A stretch of DNA of 64,000 bases from CAIWHR01 sp963709525 (GTDB lineage: Bacteria > Pseudomonadota > Gammaproteobacteria > Burkholderiales > Casimicrobiaceae). Numbering within the stretch: position 1 is the stretch's first letter; the number at the start of each line of letters is the position of its first letter. The notes under the pieces were generated by a model. It worked only from the letters and a program-made list of their open reading frames with translations. It made no database searches and had not been told where the DNA came from. This document shows, piece after piece, positions 56,219 to 64,000 of the stretch. The DNA lies in contig CAVPXB010000022.1 in assembly GCA_963709525.1 (NCBI GenBank), forward strand, positions 1 through 64,000, in the 5' to 3' direction. A program made the translations under genes and the position numbers.

Positions 56219-57588
56219 ATGAAACCGGCAGTCCTGGCGGGCTTGGCTGTGCCGATCGCGGTGCTCGCGCTGGCGCTTGCCGTCGGAGCGCTGATCGGCC
56301 CCTGGTCGGGCTTTGCGCTGCTGGCGGTCGGCGCCGGTGCCGTCATCGGGTTCCATCTCGTCAACGTGCAGCGGCTTGCCGATTGGTCCGCGGCGGCGCT
56401 GGATGCGCCGGTGCCGGAAGGGCGGGGGCCGTGGCGGACCGCCTTCTCGGCGCTCTATCGGCGGGTGCGCGTCCGCGCAGGGTATCAGCGCGAGCTGGCC
56501 CAGACCATCGAGCGGTTTCGCAGCGCGGCCGAGGCGATTCCAGACGGCATGGTGGTCATCGACACGGCGAGCCGCATCCGCTGGGCGAACGCCGCCGGGG
56601 TCGCCCAGTTCGGGCTGGAGCTCGCAAGCGACCTGGGGCAGCCGCTCGGCAACCTGGTACGGCAGCCCGAGTTCGTCCGCTATCTCGAAGCCGGTGATTT
56701 TTCCGATTCGATCATGGTCGATTCGCATCGTTCACCCGGCGTCATGCTGCAGATCCAGATCGTGCCTTTCGGGGTCGAGGAAAAGCTGGTGATCAGCCGC
56801 GACGTCACCCGTCTCGAGGCGGTCTCACGCATGCGCCGCGACTTCATCGCCAACATCTCGCACGAGCTCAAGACGCCGCTGACGGTCATCAGTGGCTTTA
56901 TCGAGACCTTGCAGGATCTCGACCTCGAGCCGCGCCAGCGCGATCGTTTTCTGCAATTGATGCACGAGCAGGCAAAGAGCATGCAGCGCCTGGTCGACGA
57001 TCTGCTGACGTTGTCATCACTTGAAAGCGAGCAAAACCATCTGCAGGAGTCCGTGTTCGCGGTCGTGCCGCTGATCGAGGAGCGCGTGGCCGACGCGAGG
57101 GCGCTGGCGGCCGGGCAGCACGTGATAGACCTCGAAGTCGGCGAAGCGGCGACGCTCAGCGGCAACCGCGACGAGATCGGGAGCGCAATGGCCAATCTCC
57201 TCAGCAATGCGATCCGATACACGCCGGCCGGCGGGGCGATCCGGGTGGCGTGGCGAATCGACGATCAGGGCAACGGCATGCTCTCTGTGGCGGATTCGGG
57301 GATCGGCATTGCGCCGGAGCATATTCCCCGCCTCACCGAGCGCTTTTACCGTGTCGACCGAAGCCGCTCGCGTGCGACGGGGGGACCGGACTCGGGTTGG
57401 CCATCGTCCGGCACGTGCTGCTGCGGCATCAGGCGGACCTTGAGGTCGCCAGCGAACCGGGAAAGGGAAGCACGTTTCTCCTTGCGTTTCCGGCCCGGCG
57501 GGTTCGGCGGATGACCGAGACTCCCGCCGCGCCCGCCGGCGGCGCAGCCAACGGCGAACACGATCGCGCGGTGCACCCGCCATCCTGA
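56219..57588 (+). CDS. phoR: phosphate regulon sensor kinase PhoR, frameshifted
   Basis: Membrane histidine kinase. Two N-terminal helices (VLAGLAVPIAVLALALAVGA and WSGFALLAVGAGAVIGFHLV), a PAS domain (IPDGMVVIDTASRIRWANAA), HisKA with the phospho-His in RDFIANISHELKTPLTVISG F, and HATPase with ANLLSNAIRYTPAGG, VADSGIGIAPEHIPRLTERF YRVDRSRSRATGG. The frame slips in a run of six G at 57378. The shifted frame gives GTGLGLAIVRHVLLRHQADL EVASEPGKGSTF, completing the ATP lid and G2 box, and ends at 57588. A homopolymer sequencing error is the simplest explanation. Phosphorylates PhoB. Confidence 0.92.
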
Positions 57589-57791
57589 CAGACGGCCATT
57601 GCGAGCGCCAAGCCCCTGTTTGGGGCGCCGGTTTCGGCCGCTGCGTCGCACTCGCGACTGGCCAAAAATTACGCGAAAACAAAGGCATGCGACTTCACCC
57701 GACGATTGCGGTCGCGACCGTGCGAGGGAGGGGTCAGGCTCACCGGCGTTTGACACCAAGGCGGGGGAATCGCTACAATTACGAGTTTTCC

Positions 57792-57876
<85 letters not shown>

Positions 57877-57879
57877 TTT

Positions 57880-58000
57880 CAGGGATCAGGAGTCAGGTAT
57901 CAGGTAACCGGTGTCAGGGAACAGGGATCAGAAAATCGCGTGAGTGCAACAGCCGTGGGCGCTTCTCTGATCCCTGTCGCCTGATCCCTGATACCTGACA
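57880..58000. repeat. inverted cluster of CAGGGATCAGG / CAGGTATCAG words
   Basis: The left arm (57880-57932) is built from CAGGGATCAGGAGTCAGG, TATCAGGTAACC and CAGGGAACAGGGATCAG. The right arm (about 57964-58000) carries the reverse words TGATCCCTG and CTGATACCTGACAC. The arms can fold into a hairpin between two tRNAs. The same words recur at 59691-59846 and 61987-62160. Confidence 0.8.
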
Positions 58001-58001
58001 C

Positions 58002-58075
58002 GCGGGTGTAGCTCAATGGTAGAGCAGAAGCCTTCCAAGCTTACGACGAGGGTTCGATTCCCTTCACCCGCTCCA
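58002..58075 (+). tRNA. tRNA-Gly (TCC)
   Basis: A 74-base tRNA. Acceptor GCGGGTG / CACCCGC, D arm GCTCAATGGTAGAGC, anticodon loop CTTCCAA (TCC), T arm GAGGGTTCGATTCCCTT, discriminator T, encoded CCA. Second in the order Tyr-Gly-Thr-tuf, which matches E. coli tyrU-glyT-thrT-tufB. Confidence 0.96.
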
Positions 58076-58168
58076 GCAGCGCCGGCGCGGGCGCACGCCG
58101 GCGGCGGGTCGGGCAACATCAGGTCGGGGCCTCGCAGGTTGTGCAGGCCGGGTTCGGTAGCGGTACTC

Positions 58169-58243
<75 letters not shown>

Positions 58244-58306
58244 CGAATTGGTGCAGTTGTCAGTCAACGATCCTGTGGGATCAACGAAGTCTGAAGGAGT
58301 CGCAAG

Positions 58307-59497
58307 ATGGCCAAGAGCAAGTTTGAGCGGACGAAGCCGCACGTGAACGTGGGGACGATTGGGCACGTTGATCACGGGAAGACGACGCTGACGGCGGCGA
58401 TGACGATGGTGCTGGCGCGCAAGTATGGTGGAGAGGTGAAGGCGTACGATCAGATTGATGCGGCGCCGGAGGAGAAGGCGCGGGGGATCACGATCAACAC
58501 GGCGCACGTGGAGTACCAGACGGCGAACCGGCACTATGCGCACGTGGATTGTCCGGGGCACGCGGACTACATCAAGAACATGATCACCGGGGCGGCGCAG
58601 ATGGACGGTGCGATCCTGGTGGTGAGTGCGGCGGACGGTCCGATGCCGCAGACGCGGGAGCACATTTTGCTGGCGCGTCAGGTGGGGGTGCCGTACATCA
58701 TTGTGTACATGAACAAGGCGGACATGGTGGACGACAAGGAGTTGCTGGAGCTTGTCGAGATGGAGGTGCGGGAGTTGCTGTCGAAGTACGATTTTCCGGG
58801 TGACGACACGCCGATCATCATTGGGTCGGCGAAGATGGCGATGGAAGGTGACACGAGCGAGATGGGAGAGGGATCGATCATGAAGCTGGCGGCGGCGCTG
58901 GACAGTTACATACCGCAGCCGCTGCGGGCGATTGACGGTCCGTTCCTGATGCCGGTGGAGGACGTGTTCTCGATCTCGGGTCGGGGGACGGTGGTGACGG
59001 GACGGGTGGAGCGTGGGGTGGTGAAGGTAGGCGAGGACCTGGAGGTGGTGGGTCTGAAGCCGACGCTGAAGACGGTGTGCACGGGGGTGGAGATGTTCCG
59101 CAAGCTGCTGGACCAGGGGCAGGCGGGGGACAACGTGGGGGTGCTGTTGCGGGGCACGAAGCGGGAGGAGGTGGAGCGGGGACAGGTCTTGGCGAAGCCG
59201 GGATCGATCACGCCGCACACCAAGTTCACGGCCGAGGTGTACGTGCTGTCGAAGGAGGAGGGTGGTCGGCACACGCCGTTTTTCCCGGGGTATCGGCCGC
59301 AGTTTTACTTCCGCACGACGGACGTGACGGGGGCGGTGGAGTTGCCGGCGGGGACGGAGATGGTGATGCCGGGGGACAACATTTCGATTGTGGTGCAGTT
59401 GATTGCGCCGATCGCGATGGAAGAGGGGCTGCGGTTTGCGATTCGCGAGGGCGGCCGGACGGTCGGCGCCGGCGTCGTCGCCAAGGTGCTCGAATAG
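58307..59497 (+). CDS. tuf: elongation factor Tu
   Basis: GTPase delivering aminoacyl-tRNA to the ribosome. 396 residues: NVGTIGHVDHGKTTLTAAM (P-loop), EEKARGITINTAHVEYQT (switch I), DCPGHADYIKNMITGAAQMD (G3), MNKADM (NKxD) and SAKMAMEG-like GSAKMAMEGDTSEMGEGSIM. Domains 2 and 3 are intact, ending RTVGAGVVAKVLE. AAGGAG precedes the ATG. Codon use is odd for this genome: GTG, GGG, TTG and ATT dominate until about 59455, where the last 14 codons revert to the local GTC/GGC/GCC style. Gene conversion with another tuf copy or transfer could explain this. Confidence 0.98.
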   Translation: MAKSKFERTKPHVNVGTIGHVDHGKTTLTAAMTMVLARKYGGEVKAYDQIDAAPEEKARGITINTAHVEYQTANRHYAHVDCPGHADYIKNMITGAAQMDGAILVVSAADGPMPQTREHILLARQVGVPYIIVYMNKADMVDDKELLELVEMEVRELLSKYDFPGDDTPIIIGSAKMAMEGDTSEMGEGSIMKLAAALDSYIPQPLRAIDGPFLMPVEDVFSISGRGTVVTGRVERGVVKVGEDLEVVGLKPTLKTVCTGVEMFRKLLDQGQAGDNVGVLLRGTKREEVERGQVLAKPGSITPHTKFTAEVYVLSKEEGGRHTPFFPGYRPQFYFRTTDVTGAVELPAGTEMVMPGDNISIVVQLIAPIAMEEGLRFAIREGGRTVGAGVVAKVLE

Positions 59498-59527
59498 GCC
59501 GGGCGGGTCTTCGTAACGGTTCTCTGC

Positions 59528-59601
59528 GCCGAATCGACGGGCTTGGCCCGCGATTCGGCGGAAAACAGATCGGGCAAAAGTAGGGTTGCACTTTTGCCCG
59601 C
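59528..59601 (+). terminator. two hairpins after tuf
   Basis: First hairpin: CGCCGAATCG pairs with CGATTCGGCG around an inner GGGC-TTG-GCCC (59528-59561). Second: CGGGCAAAAGT pairs with ACTTTTGCCCG around an 8-base loop (about 59572-59601). Neither has a U tract, so they may be processing or attenuation structures between tuf and tRNA-Trp rather than full terminators. Confidence 0.55.
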
Positions 59602-59608
59602 CGAAGTT

Positions 59609-59684
59609 AGGCCAGTAGCTCAATTGGCAGAGCGGCGGTCTCCAAAACCGCAGGTTGGGGGTTCGATTCCCTCCTGGCCTGCCA
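59609..59684 (+). tRNA. tRNA-Trp (CCA)
   Basis: A 76-base tRNA. Acceptor AGGCCAG / CTGGCCT, D arm GCTCAATTGGCAGAGC, anticodon stem GCGGT / ACCGC with loop CTCCAAA (CCA), T arm TGGGGGTTCGATTCCCTCC, discriminator G, encoded CCA. Its place between tuf and secE is typical of betaproteobacteria. Confidence 0.97.
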
Positions 59685-59690
59685 CTTTCA

Positions 59691-59846
59691 TGCATCAGGT
59701 ATCAGAGGTCAGGTATCAGAAAGTGGCGGCGGCAGCAAAGGGCAATGAACAAGGGGCAACTTGGAGAACCTGGCGAAGAAATCCGTGGCGGGCGCGATGG
59801 CGCCGGTTTGATCTGATACCTGTTCCCTGTCACCTGTGACCTGATA
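59691..59846. repeat. second inverted cluster of CAGGTATCAG words
   Basis: Left: CATCAGGTATCAGAGGTCAGG TATCAG (59691-59719). Right: TCTGATACCTGTTCCCTG and TCACCTGTGACCTGAT (59811-59845), touching the secE start codon. The arms are reverse-complementary words separated by about 90 bp. Same family as 57880-58000. Confidence 0.75.
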
Positions 59847-60194
59847 ATGATCGAAAAACTCAAAATTGCATTGGCCGTCGCCTGCGTACTCGCCGGCGTC
59901 GTGGCGTACTACCGTTTCGCCGAGGTCGCGCTGCTGTACCGGGTGCTGATGGTGCTGGGCGGGCTGGGTGCGGCTGCGGGCGTGGCGTGGCTGTCCGCGC
60001 CGGGCAAGGAGTTTTTCGCCTTCGCCCAGGAAGCCTGGCAGGAGTCGGGACGCGTGTCGTGGCCGACGCGCAAGGAAACGATTCAGACCACGTTGGTCGT
60101 GTTCGCATTCGTCGTCGTCATGGCGCTGTTCCTGTTTTCGGTGGACACGTCGCTGGCCTGGTTCGTCAAAATGCTGACCGGTCGGAGCGAGTGA
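59847..60194 (+). CDS. secE: preprotein translocase subunit SecE
   Basis: Essential small subunit of SecYEG, 115 residues with three helices: MIEKLKIALAVACVLAGVVA YY, VALLYRVLMVLGGLGAAAGV AWL, and VVFAFVVVMALFLFSVDTSL AWFV. The conserved amphipathic segment is AWQESGRVSWPTRKETIQTT. The longer, three-helix form is typical of proteobacteria. The stop overlaps nusG (TGATG). The start codon abuts a repeat cluster and has no obvious Shine-Dalgarno sequence. Confidence 0.96.
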   Translation: MIEKLKIALAVACVLAGVVAYYRFAEVALLYRVLMVLGGLGAAAGVAWLSAPGKEFFAFAQEAWQESGRVSWPTRKETIQTTLVVFAFVVVMALFLFSVDTSLAWFVKMLTGRSE

Positions 60195-60727
60195 TGACCA
60201 AACGCTGGTTTGTCGTTCACGCGTATTCCGGATTCGAGAAGAGCGTGCAGAAAGCCCTGAAAGAGCGGGTCAAACGCTCGGACATCGCCGATCAGTTCGG
60301 CGAAATCCTCGTGCCGGTCGAGGAAGTGGTCGAAATGAAGAATGGCGCCAAGGCGATCAGCGAGCGCAAATTCTTTCCCGGCTATGTGCTGGTCGAGATG
60401 GAAATGACCGACGACTCGTGGCACCTCGTCAAGAGCACGCCGAAGGTGACGGGTTTTGTCGGGGGGACGGCGAACAAGCCGACGCCGATCTCGCAGAAGG
60501 AAGTCGATTCGATTCTGCGCCAGGTGCAGGAAGGGGTGGAAAAGCCGCGGCCCAAGGTGCTGTTCGAGTTTGGCGAGGCCGTGCGGGTCAAGGAAGGGCC
60601 GTTCACGGATTTCCACGGCAATGTCGAGGACGTGAATTACGAGAAGAGCAAGCTGCGCGTCTCGGTGACCATCTTCGGTCGCTCGACGCCGGTAGAACTG
60701 GATTTTTCGCAGGTGGAAAAGGCCTGA
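60194..60727 (+). CDS. nusG: transcription termination/antitermination factor NusG
   Basis: A 177-residue transcription elongation factor. The N-terminal NGN domain (MTKRWFVVHAYSGFEKSVQK, RKFFPGYVLVEMEMTDDSWH LVKSTPKVTGFVGG) contacts RNA polymerase. The C-terminal KOW domain (GEAVRVKEGPFTDFHGNVED VNYEKSKLRVSVTIFGRSTP VELDF) binds Rho or S10. Translationally coupled to secE. rplK follows after 104 bp with no other gene between. Confidence 0.98.
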   Translation: MTKRWFVVHAYSGFEKSVQKALKERVKRSDIADQFGEILVPVEEVVEMKNGAKAISERKFFPGYVLVEMEMTDDSWHLVKSTPKVTGFVGGTANKPTPISQKEVDSILRQVQEGVEKPRPKVLFEFGEAVRVKEGPFTDFHGNVEDVNYEKSKLRVSVTIFGRSTPVELDFSQVEKA

Positions 60728-60831
60728 TTCCGCGGGCGCTTGCGCGCGGCATGAGGCAGGTCAGGGCGGCCATTGCGGTCGCGGGAACGGGGAGGGCGCC
60801 AGCGCCCGTTTGAACCCAACAGGAGAAAGTC

Positions 60832-61266
60832 ATGGCAAAGAAAATCGTCGGCTTTGTGAAGCTGCAAGTGCCGGCCGGGAAGGCGAACCCGAGTCCGCCG
60901 ATCGGCCCCGCGCTGGGTCAGCGCGGTCTCAACATCATGGAATTCTGCAAGGCGTTCAACGCCGCGACGCAGAAGCTCGAGCCGGGGCTGCCGATCCCGG
61001 TCGTGATCACCGCCTACGCGGACAAGAGTTTCACGTTCGTGATGAAGACCCCGCCGGCCACGGTCCTCATCAAGAAGGCAGCCAAGGTCGAAAAGGGCAG
61101 CCCCAAGCCGCATGTCGACAAGGTCGGCAAGCTCACGCGCGCGCAGGCCGAGGAAATCGCGACGGCGAAAATGCCGGACCTCACCGCCGCCGACATGGAT
61201 GCCGCCGTGCGCACCATCGCGGGCAGCGCGCGCAGCATGGGTATCACCGTTGAAGGGGTGAAGTGA
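60832..61266 (+). CDS. rplK: 50S ribosomal protein L11
   Basis: Part of the GTPase-associated centre, binding 23S rRNA. 144 residues: MAKKIVGFVKLQVPAGKANP SPPIGPALGQRGLNIMEFCK AFN, VMKTPPATVLIKKAAKVEKG and DMDAAVRTIAGSARSMGITV EG. Canonical length. Ribosome site AGGAGAAAG. The L11-L1 pair is usually autoregulated by L1 binding near the rplK start. The stop is 2 bp before the rplA ATG. Confidence 0.98.
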   Translation: MAKKIVGFVKLQVPAGKANPSPPIGPALGQRGLNIMEFCKAFNAATQKLEPGLPIPVVITAYADKSFTFVMKTPPATVLIKKAAKVEKGSPKPHVDKVGKLTRAQAEEIATAKMPDLTAADMDAAVRTIAGSARSMGITVEGVK

Positions 61267-61268
61267 TC

Positions 61269-61988
<720 letters not shown>

Positions 61989-62313
61989 CAGGGAACAGGT
62001 AACAGGTAACAGAACGATTTTGAGGGAACGCCGGACGGAGCAATGTTCGGCGGGCCGTCAAAGACCGCGGGAGCTTGAGGCTTAAAACGGAGCCGATGAA
62101 GTGCGGCGGATGGCAGGACGGAATTTCTGTCCTCTGTCCTCTGTCTTCTGATGCCTGATCCAGCGCAGATGGTGCCCCGAAGACAGGATTCTTCCTGATG
62201 TAAGGTCACCGCAACAGTGCCTGCTCCGGTCCAGCGGAGGGGCACGGGACGAAGGGCGCGTTCGACGGCACATCCGATGTCGAGCGTGGCTTTCGATGAG
62301 ATGGAGGTAGACC
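61989..62313 (+). other. intergenic region and probable L10 leader
   Basis: No gene. The first part (61987-62014 and 62124-62160) holds words of the CAGGGAACAGG / CTGTCTTCTGATGCCTGATC repeat family. The last 120 bases before rplJ lie where the L10(L12)4-binding leader is found in proteobacteria. I see local hairpins there but cannot confirm the kink-turn. A promoter for rplJL-rpoBC may also be here. Confidence 0.5.
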
Positions 62314-62838
62314 TTGAGTCTAAATCTGCAGCAAAAACAAGCGGTAGTCGCGGAAGTCGCGAAAGAGGTCAACGGTGCCCAGGCCATCGTCTTGGTCGAG
62401 AACCGCGGCCTGCCCGTGGCAGCCCTGACGAAGCTTCGCGCCAAGGCACGGGCTTCCGGCGTGTATTTCAGGGTGATGAAGAACACCCTGGTGCGCCGCG
62501 CGGTGGTCGGTACGCCGTTCGCGCCGCTGGCCGACAAGATGGTCGGTCCGCTGGCGTACGGCATGAGTGCCGATCCGGTTGCCGTGGCGAAGGTCCTGAA
62601 CGACTTCGCCAAGGGCAACGTGAAGTTCGTGATCACGGCAGGGGCAATGCCCGGCCGGGTCATGTCGGCGAAGGACATTGCGGCGCTGGCCGCCCTGCCC
62701 TCGCGCGATGAACTTCTCGCGAAGTTGCTCGGCACCATGCAGGCGCCGGTGGCGAAGTTCGTCCGGACCCTGAACGAGGTGCCGTCGAAGTTCGTCCGAA
62801 CGCTTGCCGCCGTGCGCGATGCGAAGCAGGCTGCGTAA
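62314..62838 (+). CDS. rplJ: 50S ribosomal protein L10
   Basis: Stalk base protein that carries the L7/L12 dimers. 174 residues: MSLNLQQKQAVVAEVAKEVN GAQAIVLVENRGLPVAALTK LRAKARASGVYFRVMKNTLV RRAV. The C-terminal helix that binds L7/L12 is present. The start is TTG at 62314, preceded by TGGAGG at proper spacing; the family N-terminus begins exactly here, so the rare start is well supported. It may dampen translation of an already autoregulated gene. Confidence 0.97.
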   Translation: MSLNLQQKQAVVAEVAKEVNGAQAIVLVENRGLPVAALTKLRAKARASGVYFRVMKNTLVRRAVVGTPFAPLADKMVGPLAYGMSADPVAVAKVLNDFAKGNVKFVITAGAMPGRVMSAKDIAALAALPSRDELLAKLLGTMQAPVAKFVRTLNEVPSKFVRTLAAVRDAKQAA

Positions 62839-62892
62839 GCCGATGCCGTCCACGATTACCCGTCATACAACCTTACGAATCAGGAGTTGATC

Positions 62893-63270
62893 ATGTCTGC
62901 TGTGCAAACTGAAATCCTCGAAAAAGTCGCTTCGATGACCGTGCTGGAACTCTCCGAGCTGATTAAGGCGATGGAGGAGAAATTCGGCGTTTCCGCGGCC
63001 GCAGCGGTGGCTGCCGCCGGCCCCGCTGCCGCGGCACCCGCCGCCGCGGTCGAAGAGCAGACCGAATTTACCGTCATGCTGGCCTCGTTCGGCGAGAACA
63101 AGGTCAACGTCATCAAGGCGGTGCGCGAGCTGACCGGCCTGGGCCTGAAGGAAGCCAAGGATCTGGTCGACGGCGCGCCGAAGCCGGTCAAGGAAGGCGT
63201 CAACAAGGCCGACGCCGAAGCCGCCAAGAAGAAACTCGAGGAAGCTGGCGCCAAGGTCGAGGTCAAGTAA
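62893..63270 (+). CDS. rplL: 50S ribosomal protein L7/L12
   Basis: A 125-residue stalk protein recruiting translational GTPases. The N-terminal dimerisation domain (TEILEKVASMTVLELSELIK AMEEKFGVS) is followed by an Ala-rich hinge (AAAAVAAAGPAAAAPAAA) and the C-terminal domain, FTVMLASFGENKVNVIKAVR ELTGLGLKEAKDLVDGAPKP VKEGVNKADAEAAKKKLEEA GAKVEVK. ATG 62893. Canonical in every part. Confidence 0.98.
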   Translation: MSAVQTEILEKVASMTVLELSELIKAMEEKFGVSAAAAVAAAGPAAAAPAAAVEEQTEFTVMLASFGENKVNVIKAVRELTGLGLKEAKDLVDGAPKPVKEGVNKADAEAAKKKLEEAGAKVEVK

Positions 63271-63594
63271 CACCGCGCCGGATCGTCCCGCTCGCGGATC
63301 CGTTCCGCGGCCCGGCGATCCGGCACCTTCGCGAAGGCGAAGGCAATCGGATTTGGCGACAAGTCCCATTGCCTTCGTCTTCTGAAGCGACTGCAGAAGA
63401 CGGGCTTGGTCGGACGGTGCACGCTAAGGCAACAAGGCGAGCGCCGTTGTCCGCCAGCGGCTGGTAGAGGCCAGCCACCACGCCAGGGAGCGCAATGCTC
63501 CCGCCAGTCGATGAGCGACTGACGCGCGTCCGCCACCCGGCGGCGCGTTTCGGGAACGGGCAATGCAGCCCGTCCCGCGTGATTCGGAGAAGGT
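63271..63594 (+). promoter_or_regulatory. rplL-rpoB intergenic region with hairpins
   Basis: This 324-bp spacer has no gene. Clear hairpins: CGTCTTCTG / CAGAAGACG (63376-63402) and CGGGAACGGGC / GCCCGTCCCG (63551-63577), the latter 18 bp before rpoB. In proteobacteria this spacer contains the partial terminator that sets the ratio of ribosomal protein to RNA polymerase, and an RNase III site. These hairpins are candidates. No U tract follows either. Confidence 0.5.
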
Positions 63595-64000
63595 ATGGCC
63601 ATCGAAGCGACGACTTCGCAACAGTACTCGTTCACCGAACGGAAGCGCATCCGCAAGAGCTTCGCCAAGCGTGCGAGCGTATTGCAGGTTCCGTTCCTGC
63701 TCGAAACCCAGCTCGCGTCCTACCGCGCCTTCCTGCAGGCGTCCACCGCGCCCGACAAACGCAAGGATGAAGGTCTGCAGGCCGCGTTCACGTCGATCTT
63801 CCCGATCTCGAGCCACTCGGGCAACGCACGCCTCGAGTACGTCTCTTTTTCGCTGCTGTCGCCGGCGTTCGACGTCACCGAATGCCAGCAACGCGGCCTC
63901 ACGTTCTGCTCGGCCCTGCGCGCCAAGGTCCGCCTCATCATCATGGACAAGGAGGCGCCGAAGGAAACCGTCAAGGAGGTGAAGGAGCAGGAGGTCTACA
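63595..64000 (+). CDS. rpoB: RNA polymerase beta subunit, N-terminal part
   Basis: The first 135 residues of RpoB; the gene continues past the right edge. MAIEATTSQQYSFTERKRIR KSFAKRASVLQVPFLLETQL ASYRAFLQ, then FTSIFPISSHSGNARLEYVS, matches the beta-1 lobe of proteobacterial RpoB. ATG 63595 is preceded by GGAGAAGG. Frame intact to the end of the window. Last gene of the secE-nusG-rplKAJL-rpoB run. Confidence 0.97.
   Translation, partial: MAIEATTSQQYSFTERKRIRKSFAKRASVLQVPFLLETQLASYRAFLQASTAPDKRKDEGLQAAFTSIFPISSHSGNARLEYVSFSLLSPAFDVTECQQRGLTFCSALRAKVRLIIMDKEAPKETVKEVKEQEVY

Noticed and set aside
57612..57628. GCCCC-TGTTT-GGGGC hairpin after phoR
   Set aside because: Five-base-pair stem without a T run; too weak to call a terminator.

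Overview
The window joins two unlike parts. From about 18.1 kb to the right end it is ordinary betaproteobacterial chromosome. The evidence is the run tRNA-Tyr, tRNA-Gly, tRNA-Thr, tuf, tRNA-Trp, secE, nusG, rplK, rplA, rplJ, rplL, rpoB, the pstSCAB-phoU-phoB-phoR operon, and a single-copy housekeeping set (hda, purM, purN, mnmA, ssb, uvrA, metG, apbC, dcd). From 1 to about 17.0 kb it is a GC-rich accessory region of probable proteobacterial origin, possibly gammaproteobacterial, rich in hypothetical genes, a mobile element and broken genes. Between 16.99 and 18.05 kb, pieces of four unrelated genes are butted together, one of them a TonB-dependent receptor of Bacteroidota/Ignavibacteria type. 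I read this as an assembly chimera between genomes, so the two halves should not be assumed to belong to one organism.

Left part: a LexA-like repressor with a GTAC-N4-GTAC operator (1-0.6 kb); a small carbohydrate-binding-like protein coupled to a GMC oxidoreductase (1.3-3.1 kb); an IS66 remnant; an IS4-family element with an exact 11-bp target duplication inside a NERD-domain gene (3.5-5.7 kb); an SMR exporter and an endonuclease I with a C-terminal calcium-binding-like motif; small envelope proteins; a four-PAS hybrid sensor kinase (9.1-11.8 kb); a secreted phytochelatin-synthase-like protein; a WGR protein; and a wrecked type III restriction-modification locus (13.5-17 kb).

Right part: a VapBC remnant split by a repeat array, an MscS channel, rsmB, a DUF3108 protein, purN and purM separated by a long palindromic element, hda, a secreted Ala/Lys-repeat protein, nudJ-mnmA, ssb, an MFS transporter and uvrA. 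Then comes a six-gene hydrogenase-4-like membrane complex (32.7-40.1 kb) whose large subunit lacks the cysteines that hold the Ni-Fe centre. It is followed by metG, apbC, dcd, an amino acid decarboxylase, a Pta-like / omega-aminotransferase / CBS / alanine dehydrogenase group, the Pho regulon and the translation-transcription cluster.

Many conserved genes on both sides carry single-base frameshifts, several at homopolymers (phytochelatin-synthase-like, phoR; also ssb, rsmB, the hybrid kinase). Essential genes are affected, so most of these are more likely sequence errors than real decay. The most interesting biological items are the Ni-less hydrogenase-like complex, the clean IS4 insertion, the purM-purN palindrome, the CBM-GMC pair and the codon-atypical tuf gene.
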